From assembly GCA_022794035.1 (NCBI GenBank), contig JAAWDX010000005.1, forward strand, positions 124,001-188,000: a stretch of 64,000 nucleotides of DNA, in the 5' to 3' direction. This stretch comes from Lachnospiraceae bacterium. GTDB lineage: Bacteria; Bacillota; Clostridia; Lachnospirales; Bianqueaceae. The translations under genes were made by a program, and so were the position numbers. The notes beneath the pieces are model-generated. The model searched no databases. It was given only the letters and a program-made list of their open reading frames with translations, and had not been told where the DNA came from. Of this stretch, positions 15,798 to 24,338 are shown in pieces (positions within the stretch are counted from its first letter, which is position 1; each line of letters starts with the position of its first letter).

Positions 15798-16718
15798 ATG
15801 ATCAATCAGATTTTAGGCGCAGTCGAACTGGGACTGGTATATGGCCTGATGGTGCTGGGCGTATATATCACATTTCGAATTTTAAAAATTCCGGATCTGA
15901 CAGTAGACGGAAGCATTACGCTCGGAATGGCAGTCAGCGCAATGCTAACCAATGCAGGGCATCCTTATATGGCGCTTGTCATTGCGCTGATTGCAGGAGC
16001 ACTAGCAGGATGCATCACTGCTTTTTTTCAGACAAAAGTCAAAATTCCAGCCATTTTGGCCGGCATATTAACCATGTCAGGGTTATATTCTATTAATTTG
16101 CTGATTATGAATAATGGAACACCTAATATTTCTATTTTAGGTTCTGATACAGTTTTCTCTTTATTCAGAGATTTGACCGGGTTATCTAAGCATACAGCTA
16201 TGATTTTAGTTGGACTGATCATTTGTACGGTGATTGTGCTGCTGGTTGAATTTTTCTTTACAACGCATACAGGTCTCTGTATTTGCGCCACTGGCGACAA
16301 TGAGGATATGGTGCGCGCTAGTTCAATTTCCCCTGTTAAGATGAAATGGATCGCCCTGGCTATGGCCAATGCATGCGTGGCCTTATCGGGCGCAATATAT
16401 ACACAGTACATGGGCTATGCCGATGTAACGGCTGGCAGCGGAACGATCGTTGTTGGCTTTGCTTCCGTGATTATTGGCGAGACCCTGTGCATCAAAAAGA
16501 GCCTGAAGGTTGGTTTTATTTCCGCTATCGTCGGTAGCGTGGCCTATCGGATTGTGATTGCCATTGCCATCAAAACCAATCTATTCCCCACATATTTCTT
16601 AAAATTTGTTTCGGTGCTGATTATTGCTGTTGCACTTTCCGTTAAGCCGGTGAAGACGGCCATTGCGGAGTACCGCAACCGGAAGAGAAGGAGAAAAGAA
16701 AATGCTGCAAATTCATAA
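15798..16718 (+). CDS. ABC transporter permease (TrpY-like)
   Basis: A 306-residue membrane protein with about eight to ten hydrophobic segments, of the branched-chain-type permease family that pairs with PF04392 binding proteins. The early segment RILKIPDLTVDGSITLG is characteristic of this subgroup. The C-terminus is basic (YRNRKRRRKE). GGAGG precedes the ATG. Its end overlaps the start of the ATPase gene by 17 bp, so the two are coupled. Confidence 0.88.
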   Translation: MINQILGAVELGLVYGLMVLGVYITFRILKIPDLTVDGSITLGMAVSAMLTNAGHPYMALVIALIAGALAGCITAFFQTKVKIPAILAGILTMSGLYSINLLIMNNGTPNISILGSDTVFSLFRDLTGLSKHTAMILVGLIICTVIVLLVEFFFTTHTGLCICATGDNEDMVRASSISPVKMKWIALAMANACVALSGAIYTQYMGYADVTAGSGTIVVGFASVIIGETLCIKKSLKVGFISAIVGSVAYRIVIAIAIKTNLFPTYFLKFVSVLIIAVALSVKPVKTAIAEYRNRKRRRKENAANS

Positions 16719-17493
16719 TCTTTATAAAACCTTCGAACCCGGCACCGTGAATGAAAAAAAGGTATTAAAGGGGCTCTCGCTGCATTTAAAGGCAGGAGAT
16801 TTTGCCAGCATTATCGGGTCCAACGGTGCAGGAAAATCAACCCTGTTTAATGCCATCGCCGGTGTTTTTTTATCGGATGAAGGAAGGATTTTAATCGACG
16901 GCGAGGATATGACCTTCCGTCCGGAGCCGTATCGCGCCAAGGTGATCGGCCGCATTTTTCAGGATCCGATGAAGGGAACCGCGGCCAATCTGACGATTGA
17001 GCAGAATCTGGCCATTGCCTATGCGTCTGTTAAAAAAGGACTCAGACCAGCAATCAGCCGGAAGGACCGCGAGGTTTTTCGCGAGGTTTTATCACGGCTG
17101 GATATGGGTCTGGAGGACAGAATGAAGACCAAAATGGGGCTTCTTTCCGGCGGACAGCGGCAGGCCGTGACACTGCTCATGGCCGTGATCGTAACGCCAA
17201 AGATTCTGCTGCTGGATGAGCATACAGCGGCCCTCGATCCGCTCACAGCGGAAAAGGTGCTGCAGATCACGCAGGAGGTAGTAGCGGAAAAGAAAATTAC
17301 CACGCTGATGATCACGCATAATATTGCTTCATCCTTAGAGCTCGGCAACCGTACGATCATGATGGACGACGGCGCAGTCGTGCTGGATATAGAAGGTGAG
17401 CAGCGGAGCCAAATGACGGTAGAAAGCCTGCTGCAGAAATACCGGGAGGTCAAGGGCCAGATTTTAGATAACGATCGTATTTTATTATCATAA
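16702..17493 (+). CDS. ABC transporter ATP-binding protein (TrpZ-like)
   Basis: A 263-residue ABC ATPase that powers the transporter above. Walker A is GSNGAGKST, the signature is LLSGGQRQAV, Walker B is ILLLDEHTAALDP, and the switch His is in MITHN. Glu follows Asp in Walker B as expected for an active ATPase, and the signature starts LLSGG instead of LSGGQ alone. The start at 16702 has GGAGAAAAG upstream; an earlier in-frame ATG at 16663 lies inside the permease. Confidence 0.92.
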   Translation: MLQIHNLYKTFEPGTVNEKKVLKGLSLHLKAGDFASIIGSNGAGKSTLFNAIAGVFLSDEGRILIDGEDMTFRPEPYRAKVIGRIFQDPMKGTAANLTIEQNLAIAYASVKKGLRPAISRKDREVFREVLSRLDMGLEDRMKTKMGLLSGGQRQAVTLLMAVIVTPKILLLDEHTAALDPLTAEKVLQITQEVVAEKKITTLMITHNIASSLELGNRTIMMDDGAVVLDIEGEQRSQMTVESLLQKYREVKGQILDNDRILLS

Positions 17494-17516
17494 ATCAATG
17501 AATGGAGGATGATCCC

Positions 17517-18389
17517 ATGAGAGATTACCAAATTGTAACGGATACCAATTCCGATTTGCCGCAGAGCTATGTAGAGGAGCATCAGCTGCTGCGCATTTCG
17601 CAGTACTATTCCATTGGTACAACCATTTATGAAGGAGCCGGTGGGATTGAACCTTCTGAATTTTACAAGATGATGCGCGAGGGCACCATGCCGCAGAGCC
17701 AGGCCGTGAATCCGGCTGTGGCAGAGGAAAAGCTGCGCAGCGTATTGGATGCTGGAAAGGATGTTTTGTATATCAGCTTTTCCTCCAATCTGAGCGGCAG
17801 CTGTGATATTGTGCGTATGGTAGCCAAACAGCTGATCGAGGAAGAATATCCGGATGCCCGGATTGAGGTGGTGGATTCTCTGTGCGTGTCGCTGGGAGAA
17901 GGTCTTTTAGTCAACAAGGCGCTCCAGATGCAGGCCGAGGGCAAGACGATGGAGGAAGTGCAGGGATGGCTCGAGGAGAACAAGCAGCACCTGTGCGTAA
18001 AATTCACAGTGGATGATTTGTTCCATCTGCAGCGCGGCGGCCGTGTATCCAAAACAACAGCAGTCGTAGGCAGCGTATTAAATCTGAAGCCGCTGCTGCA
18101 GCTGACGCCGGAGGGCAAGCTGGAGGCTGCCGGCACTGTGCGCGGCCGCAAAAAATCCATGCTGGCATTGGTGGATTATATGGCAGAGAAAATGCCCGGC
18201 TATGAAGCGCTTAACGACATGGTAGCCATTGTGCACGGAGACTGCATGGCTGACGCGCAGTTTGTCGCCGAGCAGGTTAAGCAGCGCTTCGGCATTCAAA
18301 ACATCATGATCGGAGATGTAAATCCCAGTATTGGCGTGCATTCCGGCCCCGGCGCACTGGGCCTGCTGTTCTTTGGCAGCGGACGATAA
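17517..18389 (+). CDS. DegV family fatty-acid binding protein
   Basis: A 290-residue DegV protein. The family binds a fatty acid between its two domains; FakB proteins of this family present exogenous fatty acids to the kinase FakA. The N-terminus YQIVTDTNSDLP and the motif DDLFHLQRGGRVSK are typical, and ISFSSNLSGS holds the Ser residues that contact the carboxylate. The ATG at 17517 lies 8 bp after GGAGG; the ATG at 17502 would overlap that site. It is 23 bp after the ATPase gene. No FakA gene is in view, so a FakB role is inference. Confidence 0.9.
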   Translation: MRDYQIVTDTNSDLPQSYVEEHQLLRISQYYSIGTTIYEGAGGIEPSEFYKMMREGTMPQSQAVNPAVAEEKLRSVLDAGKDVLYISFSSNLSGSCDIVRMVAKQLIEEEYPDARIEVVDSLCVSLGEGLLVNKALQMQAEGKTMEEVQGWLEENKQHLCVKFTVDDLFHLQRGGRVSKTTAVVGSVLNLKPLLQLTPEGKLEAAGTVRGRKKSMLALVDYMAEKMPGYEALNDMVAIVHGDCMADAQFVAEQVKQRFGIQNIMIGDVNPSIGVHSGPGALGLLFFGSGR

Positions 18390-18393
18390 AGCT

Positions 18394-19530
18394 ATGATAA
18401 AAAATATTGTTTTTGATATGGGCAATGTGCTCATGAACTGGAGTCCGGAGCGGATGCTGGCGGCTCTCCCTGTGCAGGAGGAGCACCGGCGATTGCTTAG
18501 AGATCAGCTTTTCGGCGCGCCCGAATGGCTGCGGCTCGACGAAGGCACAATAAGCGAGCAGGAGTTTATGCAGATTATCTGCGCGCGCCTGCCTGAGGAC
18601 GCCATTGCCGATGCACAGCATGTGATGGCGCACTGGCATGAGCAGATGAAGCCGCTGGACGGCCCTTACCAGCTGGCCAAGGAATTAAAAGCCGCCGGCT
18701 ACCATCTGTATCTGCTTTCCAATGCAGCAAAGCGTTTCCATGTATATGAAAACGACGTTCCGGCCTTTCACCTGCTGGACGGACGATTTGTCTCCGCGGA
18801 TTTCAAATGCATCAAGCCGGGGCCCGTCATCTATGAGAAGTTCTTAAGTCATTTCGGCCTGCAGCCGGAGGAATGCCTTTTTATTGATGATGTGCCTGCC
18901 AATATAGAGGGCGGCAAGGCCGCCAAAATGGACGGCATCGTCTATATCGGCGATGTGAATCAGCTGCGGCAGGAGCTGGCAGCGCACGGCGTGGCGGTGC
19001 GGACGCAGCCGCAGTTTGTGAAGGTGAGCTCGGACGCGCAGCTAACGCTGCTGAGCCAGATGGCAAACGAGGTGTGGCATCAGCATTTTGCATCGATTTT
19101 GGCGCCGGAGCAGATTGACTATATGGTGGAGAAGTTTCAGTCCTATCCGGCCATGAAGCATCAGATCGAGGAAGAGGGATATGAATATTATCTTTTCCGC
19201 GAGGAGGATGACGGCGTATACGAGGGGCATCATGGCTATATGGGCTTTCGGGTGCAGGATGACGCGCTGTTTTTGAGCAAGCTTTATTTGCTGCAGGCCT
19301 ACCGCGGGCGGGGCATATCCAGCCGGGCACTGGAGCTTTTGATTTCGACCGCGCAAAACCGCGGCTGCCGCAAGATCTGGCTGACGGTAAACCGCTTTAA
19401 TGCGCACACGATTGAGGTGTATCGTCACTGGGGCTTTCAGACGGTGCGCGAGCAATGCGCGGACATTGGGCAGGGTTTTGTGATGGATGATTATATCATG
19501 GAACTGCCGGTTCCGGATTGGAGAATATGA
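18394..19530 (+). CDS. HAD hydrolase-GNAT acetyltransferase fusion
   Basis: A 378-residue fusion. Residues 1 to about 205 are a subfamily IA HAD hydrolase: nucleophile region VFDMGNVLMNW, LLSNA for motif II, CIKPGP with the motif III Lys, and FIDDVPANIEG for the acidic pair. Residues of about 215-378 are a GNAT domain with the acetyl-CoA loop LQAYRGRGISSRAL and a late NAHTIEVYRHWGFQ. One protein could thus both dephosphorylate and acetylate, perhaps in sugar or nucleotide salvage; no substrate is evident. The ATG at 18394 begins 4 bp after the DegV stop with only a weak ribosome binding site, suggesting coupling. Confidence 0.83.
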   Translation: MIKNIVFDMGNVLMNWSPERMLAALPVQEEHRRLLRDQLFGAPEWLRLDEGTISEQEFMQIICARLPEDAIADAQHVMAHWHEQMKPLDGPYQLAKELKAAGYHLYLLSNAAKRFHVYENDVPAFHLLDGRFVSADFKCIKPGPVIYEKFLSHFGLQPEECLFIDDVPANIEGGKAAKMDGIVYIGDVNQLRQELAAHGVAVRTQPQFVKVSSDAQLTLLSQMANEVWHQHFASILAPEQIDYMVEKFQSYPAMKHQIEEEGYEYYLFREEDDGVYEGHHGYMGFRVQDDALFLSKLYLLQAYRGRGISSRALELLISTAQNRGCRKIWLTVNRFNAHTIEVYRHWGFQTVREQCADIGQGFVMDDYIMELPVPDWRI

Positions 19531-19549
19531 TCTGACAGGGAGGATACGC

Positions 19550-20110
19550 GTGAAAAAGGTTTGTGTATTTTTGGCAAATGGCCTTGAGGAGTGCGAAGGT
19601 CTGATTACGATTGATATTCTGCGCAGAGCGGGCATCGAGGTTACGACGGCTTCGATCCATGATGAGCGTATGATCGAGTCCTCGCACAAAATTCGGTTTG
19701 AAGCGGATGCGCTGGCGAAAGAGCTGAGCTATGAAGGCTTTGATATGGTGATCCTGCCGGGCGGCCTGGGAGGCACGCAGAATCTGGCGGCCAGCCCGCT
19801 GGTAGCGCAGGTGGTTCGGGAATTTGTGCAGCGGCCCGACAAGCAGGCAGCGGCCATCTGCGCGGCGCCGAGCGTGCTGGGAGAGCTAGGTCTGTTAAAG
19901 GGACGCAGGGCGACCTGCTACCCCGGCTTTGAGGCAAAGCTTCTGGGAGCCGAGGCTACAGGCGAGGCAGTCACCGAGGACGGCAATATCATCACGGGAC
20001 GCGGCCTTGGCGCGGCCATCCCTTTTGCGTTGCATCTGGTGAGCAGGCTGGAAGGCGCAGAGAAGGCCGAGGAGATACGTCAGCAGATTGAATATCCCTT
20101 TGGGATTTGA
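19550..20110 (+). CDS. DJ-1/PfpI family protein (YajL-like)
   Basis: A 186-residue DJ-1 superfamily protein. The reactive cysteine is Cys104 in AAICAAPSVLG, and the nearby acidic residue that tunes it lies in NGLEECEG. Members of this group act as chaperones or deglycases, or have oxidative stress roles; the precise activity of bacterial relatives is disputed. It starts with GTG at 19550, preceded by GGGAGG, 19 bp after the HAD-GNAT gene. A 26-bp hairpin begins in its last two bases. Confidence 0.9.
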   Translation: MKKVCVFLANGLEECEGLITIDILRRAGIEVTTASIHDERMIESSHKIRFEADALAKELSYEGFDMVILPGGLGGTQNLAASPLVAQVVREFVQRPDKQAAAICAAPSVLGELGLLKGRRATCYPGFEAKLLGAEATGEAVTEDGNIITGRGLGAAIPFALHLVSRLEGAEKAEEIRQQIEYPFGI

Positions 20111-20171
20111 TAACAGAAAGAGAGGACAAGGAACTACGGTGGTATGTTCCTTGTCCTCTCTTTCTGTTATC
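20109..20171 (+). terminator. Long perfect hairpin after the DJ-1 gene
   Basis: Arms 20109-20134 and 20146-20171 are perfectly complementary over 26 bp around an 11-nt loop TACGGTGGTAT. The stem begins inside the DJ-1 stop codon. It is followed by CAAAATAG, a poor T-run. The loop sequence TACGGTGGTATG recurs at 20181-20192 followed by GTTCC, repeating the loop and arm start. Confidence 0.65.
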
Positions 20172-20222
20172 AAAATAGTTTACGGTGGTATGGTTCCTTA
20201 TTGGTACTTTTTTTCATTAAAA

Positions 20223-20253
20223 ATAGTTTTTTCGGAATTTCGGTAAAAACTAT
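20223..20253. promoter_or_regulatory. Palindrome upstream of the AAA ATPase
   Basis: ATAGTTTTT (20223-20231) and AAAAACTAT (20245-20253), a 9-bp inverted repeat with a 13-bp centre, 70 bp before the ATPase start. Role unknown; an operator is possible. Confidence 0.35.
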
Positions 20254-20322
20254 TGATTATTGAGAAGTTTTTAGGCATAATAATAAAAAACAGGTTTATG
20301 TATCGGGGAAGGAGGATCCAGT

Positions 20323-21531
20323 ATGATTGTTAGACCTTATTATTTGGAGTTATTAAAAACGTACCGTGATGTTCCGCTGGTGAAGATCCTTGCAGGAATT
20401 CGCCGCTGCGGAAAGTCCACGATTTTAGAAATGCTGCAGGATGATCTGATAAAAAACGGCGTTTCTGCGGATCACATTATCAGCATGCGTTATACCTCGG
20501 AAGATTTTGATGCCGGTATGACCGATAAGGATATGTATAGCAGCATTAAGGAGCAAATAATCGACAGTCAGCGGTATTATCTTTTGCTTGACGAGGTACA
20601 GGAAGTGAATGGCTGGGAAAAAGCGGTCAACAGTCTTTTAGAAAATGCCAATACCGATATTTATATAACGGGTTCCAATTCCAAGCTGATGTCAAGTGAA
20701 ATATCCACCTATTTAACCGGGCGATATATTTCCATTCCTGTGTTTACGCTCTCTTTTTCTGAATATATGGACTTTAAAAAATCAAGCGGCCGTACAGCCA
20801 CAGCCAAGGAGCTGCTTGCCGAATATATCCGTATGGGCGGCTTTCCGATTGTTGCGCTGGGCAATTTTGAGGAAGGCGCAGCCTATCAGATCGTCGAAGG
20901 CATCTATCATTCTGTGGTCACAAGCGATATCACGAAACGGCATAATATCACGAATTTTGATTTATTTGGACGCATAGTAAAATATGTGATTGAAAATGTG
21001 GGCAAGACCTTTTCTGCCAATGCCATCGTAAAGTTTTTAAAAAGCGAGGGACGGTCTCTTTCTATTGAATCCGTCTATAATTATCTGCTGTGGCTGGAAA
21101 AAGCCTTTGTCATCTATCGCTGTCAAAGGTATGATCTGCAGGGAAAAGCAGTGCTGAAAACGCAGGAGAAATTCTATCTTGCAGATACTTCTCTCAAATA
21201 CTGTATAATGGGCTTTAATCCAAAATCGATTGCTGCCATGCTCGAAAATATCGTATACTTTGAGCTTCGCAGAAAAGGCTATGAGGTCTATATCGGCAAG
21301 AATGAAACGAAAGAAATCGACTTTGTAGCGATGCGGCGGGACGAGCGTATTTATGTGCAGGTATGCCGGAGCCTTCCGGAAGAATCTGACCGCGAAATTG
21401 CCAATCTGCTTGCCATCAAAGACCATTACCCCAAATATGTCGTAACGCTTGACGAGCTTGCTGCAGGCAACATCGACGGCGTGAAAATCATGCATTTATC
21501 CGATTTTCTGCTGCGCAAAGAGTATTCATGA
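20323..21531 (+). CDS. ATP-binding protein, AAA_14/DUF4143 family
   Basis: A 402-residue member of a common bacterial family with an N-terminal AAA ATPase and a C-terminal DUF4143 domain of restriction endonuclease-like fold. Walker A is GIRRCGKST, Walker B is YYLLLDEVQEV, and sensor 1 is YITGSNSKL. The C-terminus has a nuclease-like KNETKEIDFVAMRRDERIYVQV, matching a D..ExK-like pattern (EID..VQV). Members are widespread and are usually isolated, as here; their role is unknown. GGAGG precedes the ATG. It is AT-richer than its neighbours, which suggests transfer. The last 6 bp overlap larE tail to tail. Confidence 0.88.
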   Translation: MIVRPYYLELLKTYRDVPLVKILAGIRRCGKSTILEMLQDDLIKNGVSADHIISMRYTSEDFDAGMTDKDMYSSIKEQIIDSQRYYLLLDEVQEVNGWEKAVNSLLENANTDIYITGSNSKLMSSEISTYLTGRYISIPVFTLSFSEYMDFKKSSGRTATAKELLAEYIRMGGFPIVALGNFEEGAAYQIVEGIYHSVVTSDITKRHNITNFDLFGRIVKYVIENVGKTFSANAIVKFLKSEGRSLSIESVYNYLLWLEKAFVIYRCQRYDLQGKAVLKTQEKFYLADTSLKYCIMGFNPKSIAAMLENIVYFELRRKGYEVYIGKNETKEIDFVAMRRDERIYVQVCRSLPEESDREIANLLAIKDHYPKYVVTLDELAAGNIDGVKIMHLSDFLLRKEYS

Positions 21532-22335
21532 CAAATACACATCCATGCTGCCGGAGCGCAGCCCCTCCAAGTCCAGCGTCAGATACACAAATCCAAGATC
21601 ATGCAACTGCTGTACGATCTGCTCGCGCTGCTCTAAAAAGCGGGGAAAGTCAGCAAGTGGCAGCTCCAGGCGCACCACATCCCCGTGCAGGCGCAGCCGC
21701 ATAGCGGCAAAACCCTGACGGTGCAGATAGGACTCTCCGGCCTCAATCCTTTGCAGTACCTCCGGCCTAAGCTGTGTTCCATAAGGAAGCCGCGTCGCCA
21801 TGCAGGGGGAGGAGGGGCGCTCGGCAACAGAGATTCCCAGCTCACGCGCCATGGCGCGGATCTCGGCCTTGGTGATGCCAAGCTCGGCAAGGGGGCTCAG
21901 AATCCCCAGCTCGCGCACAGCGCGGATGCCGGGGCGGTATACGTGAAGGTCGTCCTCATTCGTGCCCTCGATCACGGCCCGAATACCGCGCGCCTGCGCC
22001 CAGTCCTTTAAAGTCTGAAACAGATAGCGTTTGCAGATGTAGCAGCGGTCCGTGGGGTTATTTTGCAGCAGCGGATTGGAGAGCTCATCCATGGTAAGCT
22101 GCACTAAAGGCGCACCGCATTCTTCTGCGACCTGCTTGGCAATTGCTAGATCGGCCTTTGGATGCAGGCTTCCCAAAAAAGTAACGGCATAGACGGTAGT
22201 GCCGTTTTTTTGTGCGCTCTGGCACAAAAGCTTAAGCAGCAGGCTGCTGTCGATACCGCCGGAAAAGGCAAGAGCGCAGTCAGCCTGTGTGTACTCATCT
22301 AACCGTGCGGTCAGCGCTTTTAATTTTGCTTCCAT
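21526..22335 (-). CDS. larE: LarE, ATP-dependent sacrificial sulfur transferase
   Basis: Adds sulfur to the pyridinium carboxylates during synthesis of the nickel-pincer nucleotide cofactor of lactate racemase and related enzymes. The ATP pyrophosphatase P-loop is AFSGGIDSS (residues 23-31). The sacrificial cysteine is Cys178 in PSSPCMATRLPYG. A CYIC pair (Cys98, Cys101) is also present; extra cysteines are known from [4Fe-4S]-type LarE proteins that use a cluster instead, so the mode is open. The ATG at 22335 overlaps the end of the larB-larC2 gene by 16 bp. Confidence 0.93.
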   Translation of the reverse strand: MEAKLKALTARLDEYTQADCALAFSGGIDSSLLLKLLCQSAQKNGTTVYAVTFLGSLHPKADLAIAKQVAEECGAPLVQLTMDELSNPLLQNNPTDRCYICKRYLFQTLKDWAQARGIRAVIEGTNEDDLHVYRPGIRAVRELGILSPLAELGITKAEIRAMARELGISVAERPSSPCMATRLPYGTQLRPEVLQRIEAGESYLHRQGFAAMRLRLHGDVVRLELPLADFPRFLEQREQIVQQLHDLGFVYLTLDLEGLRSGSMDVYLS

Positions 22336-23606
22336 GCCTGCGCAACCTCCTGATAAATCGTTTGATAAGAAAGGTCGGTAGCCTCGCAAATGCGGCGTAC
22401 GCTTTCGTATTCGGGATAGGCGTATTCGGTTTCGCCGTGCAGGCAGATTTTGACCTGTGCCGGGCCGTAAGGTGTTTCAATCTCTTCAATGCGGCGCGGC
22501 AGAGCCGTACGCTCAGCGGGAAAGCGCCGCACGCCGATGGTGGTCGTGTGGGTAAAGATCAGAGCCTCCATTTCAGCGATTTGATTCTCCATACACATCA
22601 CGCGCAGCAGATAGGCGGGCCGGTTCTTTTTCATGAAAATAGGAGAATAGAACACATCGCGCGCGCCGGCTGCGAATAATTTCTCCATCACATAGCCCAT
22701 GGCCTCGCCCGAGCAGTCATCGATATTCGTTTCCAGCATCCACAGCTGCGAGTCTGACGAAGAGGTAACAGAGGAGCCCACTGGTGTCTCGACCAGAGCG
22801 GATACGGGAGCTTTTGCCGGCTCTGCCGGTGCCGGGGCCGGGGCAGACACAGCGCTTGGCGAAGGCTGATTGACTAAGCGATTGATCTGCGTGGCTGTAT
22901 AGGCGGCGCCGTAGCCGTTGTCGATGTTGACGACGCAGATGCCGTTGGCGCAGGAGTTGATCATGGTCAGCAGGGCGGAGATGCCGCCGAGGTTGGCGCC
23001 GTAGCCGACGGAGGTGGGCACGGCGATCACGGGCTTGTCGGCGAGTCCGGCGATCACACTGGCGAGCGCGCCTTCCATGCCGGCGATGGCGATGATGCAG
23101 CTGGCCTGATTGATGGCGTCGATTTTGGAGAGCAGGCGGTGAATGCCGGCAACGCCTACATCGTAGTAACGCTCGACATGGGAGCCGAAGAATTCGGCGG
23201 TCTGCGCGGCCTCTTCAGCCACGGGGATGTCGGCTGTGCCGGCGGTGCATACGGCGATGCAGCCGGTCTGGGGCTCGGGATGCAGCTCGTATTTGAGCAG
23301 CCGGGATACGGGATCATACTGAACGCCCGGTACAGCTTGGCGCACCAGCTCATACTGATGGCGGCTGGCACGTGTGCCCAGCACATTGACGCCGCGGCTG
23401 CAGAGCGTCTGATAGATGCTGACAAGGTGTGCATCGGTTTTTCCGCTGCAGAAGATGACCTCGCCGAAGCCCTGCCGCAGCTTTCTGTGATGGTCGAGCT
23501 TGGCAAAACCCAGATCCTCATAGGGCAGCTTTTTGAGTTCATTTTCGGCGGCCTCAAGGGAGAGCGTGCCGTTTTTTACATTTTCAAGTAGAGTTTGGAT
23601 GTCCAT
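22320..23606 (-). CDS. LarB-LarC2 fusion for nickel-pincer cofactor synthesis
   Basis: A 428-residue fusion. Residues 1 to about 245 are LarB, the carboxylase/hydrolase of nicotinic acid adenine dinucleotide (N-terminus LLENVKNGTLSLEAAE; GMEGALASVIAGLADKPVI in the AIR-carboxylase-like core). A Pro/Ala/Ser-rich linker of about 40 residues follows (QPSPSAVSAPAPAP). Residues from about 286 on match the C-terminal part of LarC (LETNIDDCSGEAMGYV, FMKKNRPAY), the domain that binds CTP in the nickel-inserting cyclometallase. The LarC N-terminal domain (LarC1) is absent here and not found elsewhere in the window. Nor is larA. It is followed by larE with a 16-bp overlap. Confidence 0.88.
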   Translation of the reverse strand: MDIQTLLENVKNGTLSLEAAENELKKLPYEDLGFAKLDHHRKLRQGFGEVIFCSGKTDAHLVSIYQTLCSRGVNVLGTRASRHQYELVRQAVPGVQYDPVSRLLKYELHPEPQTGCIAVCTAGTADIPVAEEAAQTAEFFGSHVERYYDVGVAGIHRLLSKIDAINQASCIIAIAGMEGALASVIAGLADKPVIAVPTSVGYGANLGGISALLTMINSCANGICVVNIDNGYGAAYTATQINRLVNQPSPSAVSAPAPAPAEPAKAPVSALVETPVGSSVTSSSDSQLWMLETNIDDCSGEAMGYVMEKLFAAGARDVFYSPIFMKKNRPAYLLRVMCMENQIAEMEALIFTHTTTIGVRRFPAERTALPRRIEEIETPYGPAQVKICLHGETEYAYPEYESVRRICEATDLSYQTIYQEVAQAWKQN

Positions 23607-23627
23607 AGTTGAATGCTCCTGAAAGGG

Positions 23628-24176
23628 TTAAGATGACGCCGAGCGGCGGCGCAGGATGGTTTGAATGACCTTATGAGATAGCCAGCCGATCAGAAGGCCA
23701 AGCGCTATGCCGGCCAGCACATCGGTGGGATAGTGAACATAGAGATAAAGACGGGAAAAGGCGATGAGCGCTGCCAGCAAAAAGGCGGCGACGCCCCAGC
23801 TTTTTTTATGAAAGTATAAAATGAGGGCAGCAGCAAAGGAGGCGTAGGTATGGCCCGAGGGAAAAGAAAAGTCAATGGGGGGATTTTTGAGCAGCAGGAT
23901 CATGGATGGATTTAGATCATAGGGACGGATGCGGGCCACCCATGGCTTGAGCAAAAGATTGCCAAGGAGAAAACAGACAAGAAGCGCGGATGCCATTTCG
24001 GCCCCCATTGTGCGATAACGGCGGATCCATAAAAAGATGATGCTCATTAAAATCCAGAAAATGCCGGAGTTGCCCAGCACAGTAATTTTAGGCAGCAGCC
24101 AATCTAAAAAATCACAGCGAAGATAGTGCTGAATGAAATCTAATATAGCCAGCTCACCGGCAGATAATAGGTTCAT
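23628..24176 (-). CDS. PAP2 family membrane phosphatase
   Basis: A 182-residue, multi-pass PAP2 phosphatase acting on lipid phosphates such as undecaprenyl pyrophosphate or phosphatidic acid at the outer face of the membrane. The three catalytic motifs are present: KPWVARIRP, FPSGHTYASF and SRLYLYVHYPTDV. Five to six hydrophobic segments. It lies 21 bp upstream of larB-larC2 in the same direction and may share a transcript, without any obvious functional link. Confidence 0.92.
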   Translation of the reverse strand: MNLLSAGELAILDFIQHYLRCDFLDWLLPKITVLGNSGIFWILMSIIFLWIRRYRTMGAEMASALLVCFLLGNLLLKPWVARIRPYDLNPSMILLLKNPPIDFSFPSGHTYASFAAALILYFHKKSWGVAAFLLAALIAFSRLYLYVHYPTDVLAGIALGLLIGWLSHKVIQTILRRRSASS

Positions 24177-24287
24177 GAGACCTCCATTGGAAATATAATC
24201 AATTCAAGGCAAGAGCCGCGCAGAGAGTGCGGCATGCAGTATTATTTTATTATAGCGGAATTTGTAAAACGATGCAAGCAAAACTAA

Positions 24288-24317
24288 AAGCGTGCACCGC
24301 ATCGGCAGTACACGCTT
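24288..24317 (-). terminator. Terminator of the membrane-protein gene
   Basis: AAGCGTG (24288-24294) pairs with CACGCTT (24311-24317). Read on the minus strand the stem is followed by TTTAGTTTTGC. It lies 22 bp after the stop of the 24339-25388 gene. Confidence 0.65.
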
Positions 24318-24338
24318 GGGGATTTATAGGAAAGAGAT

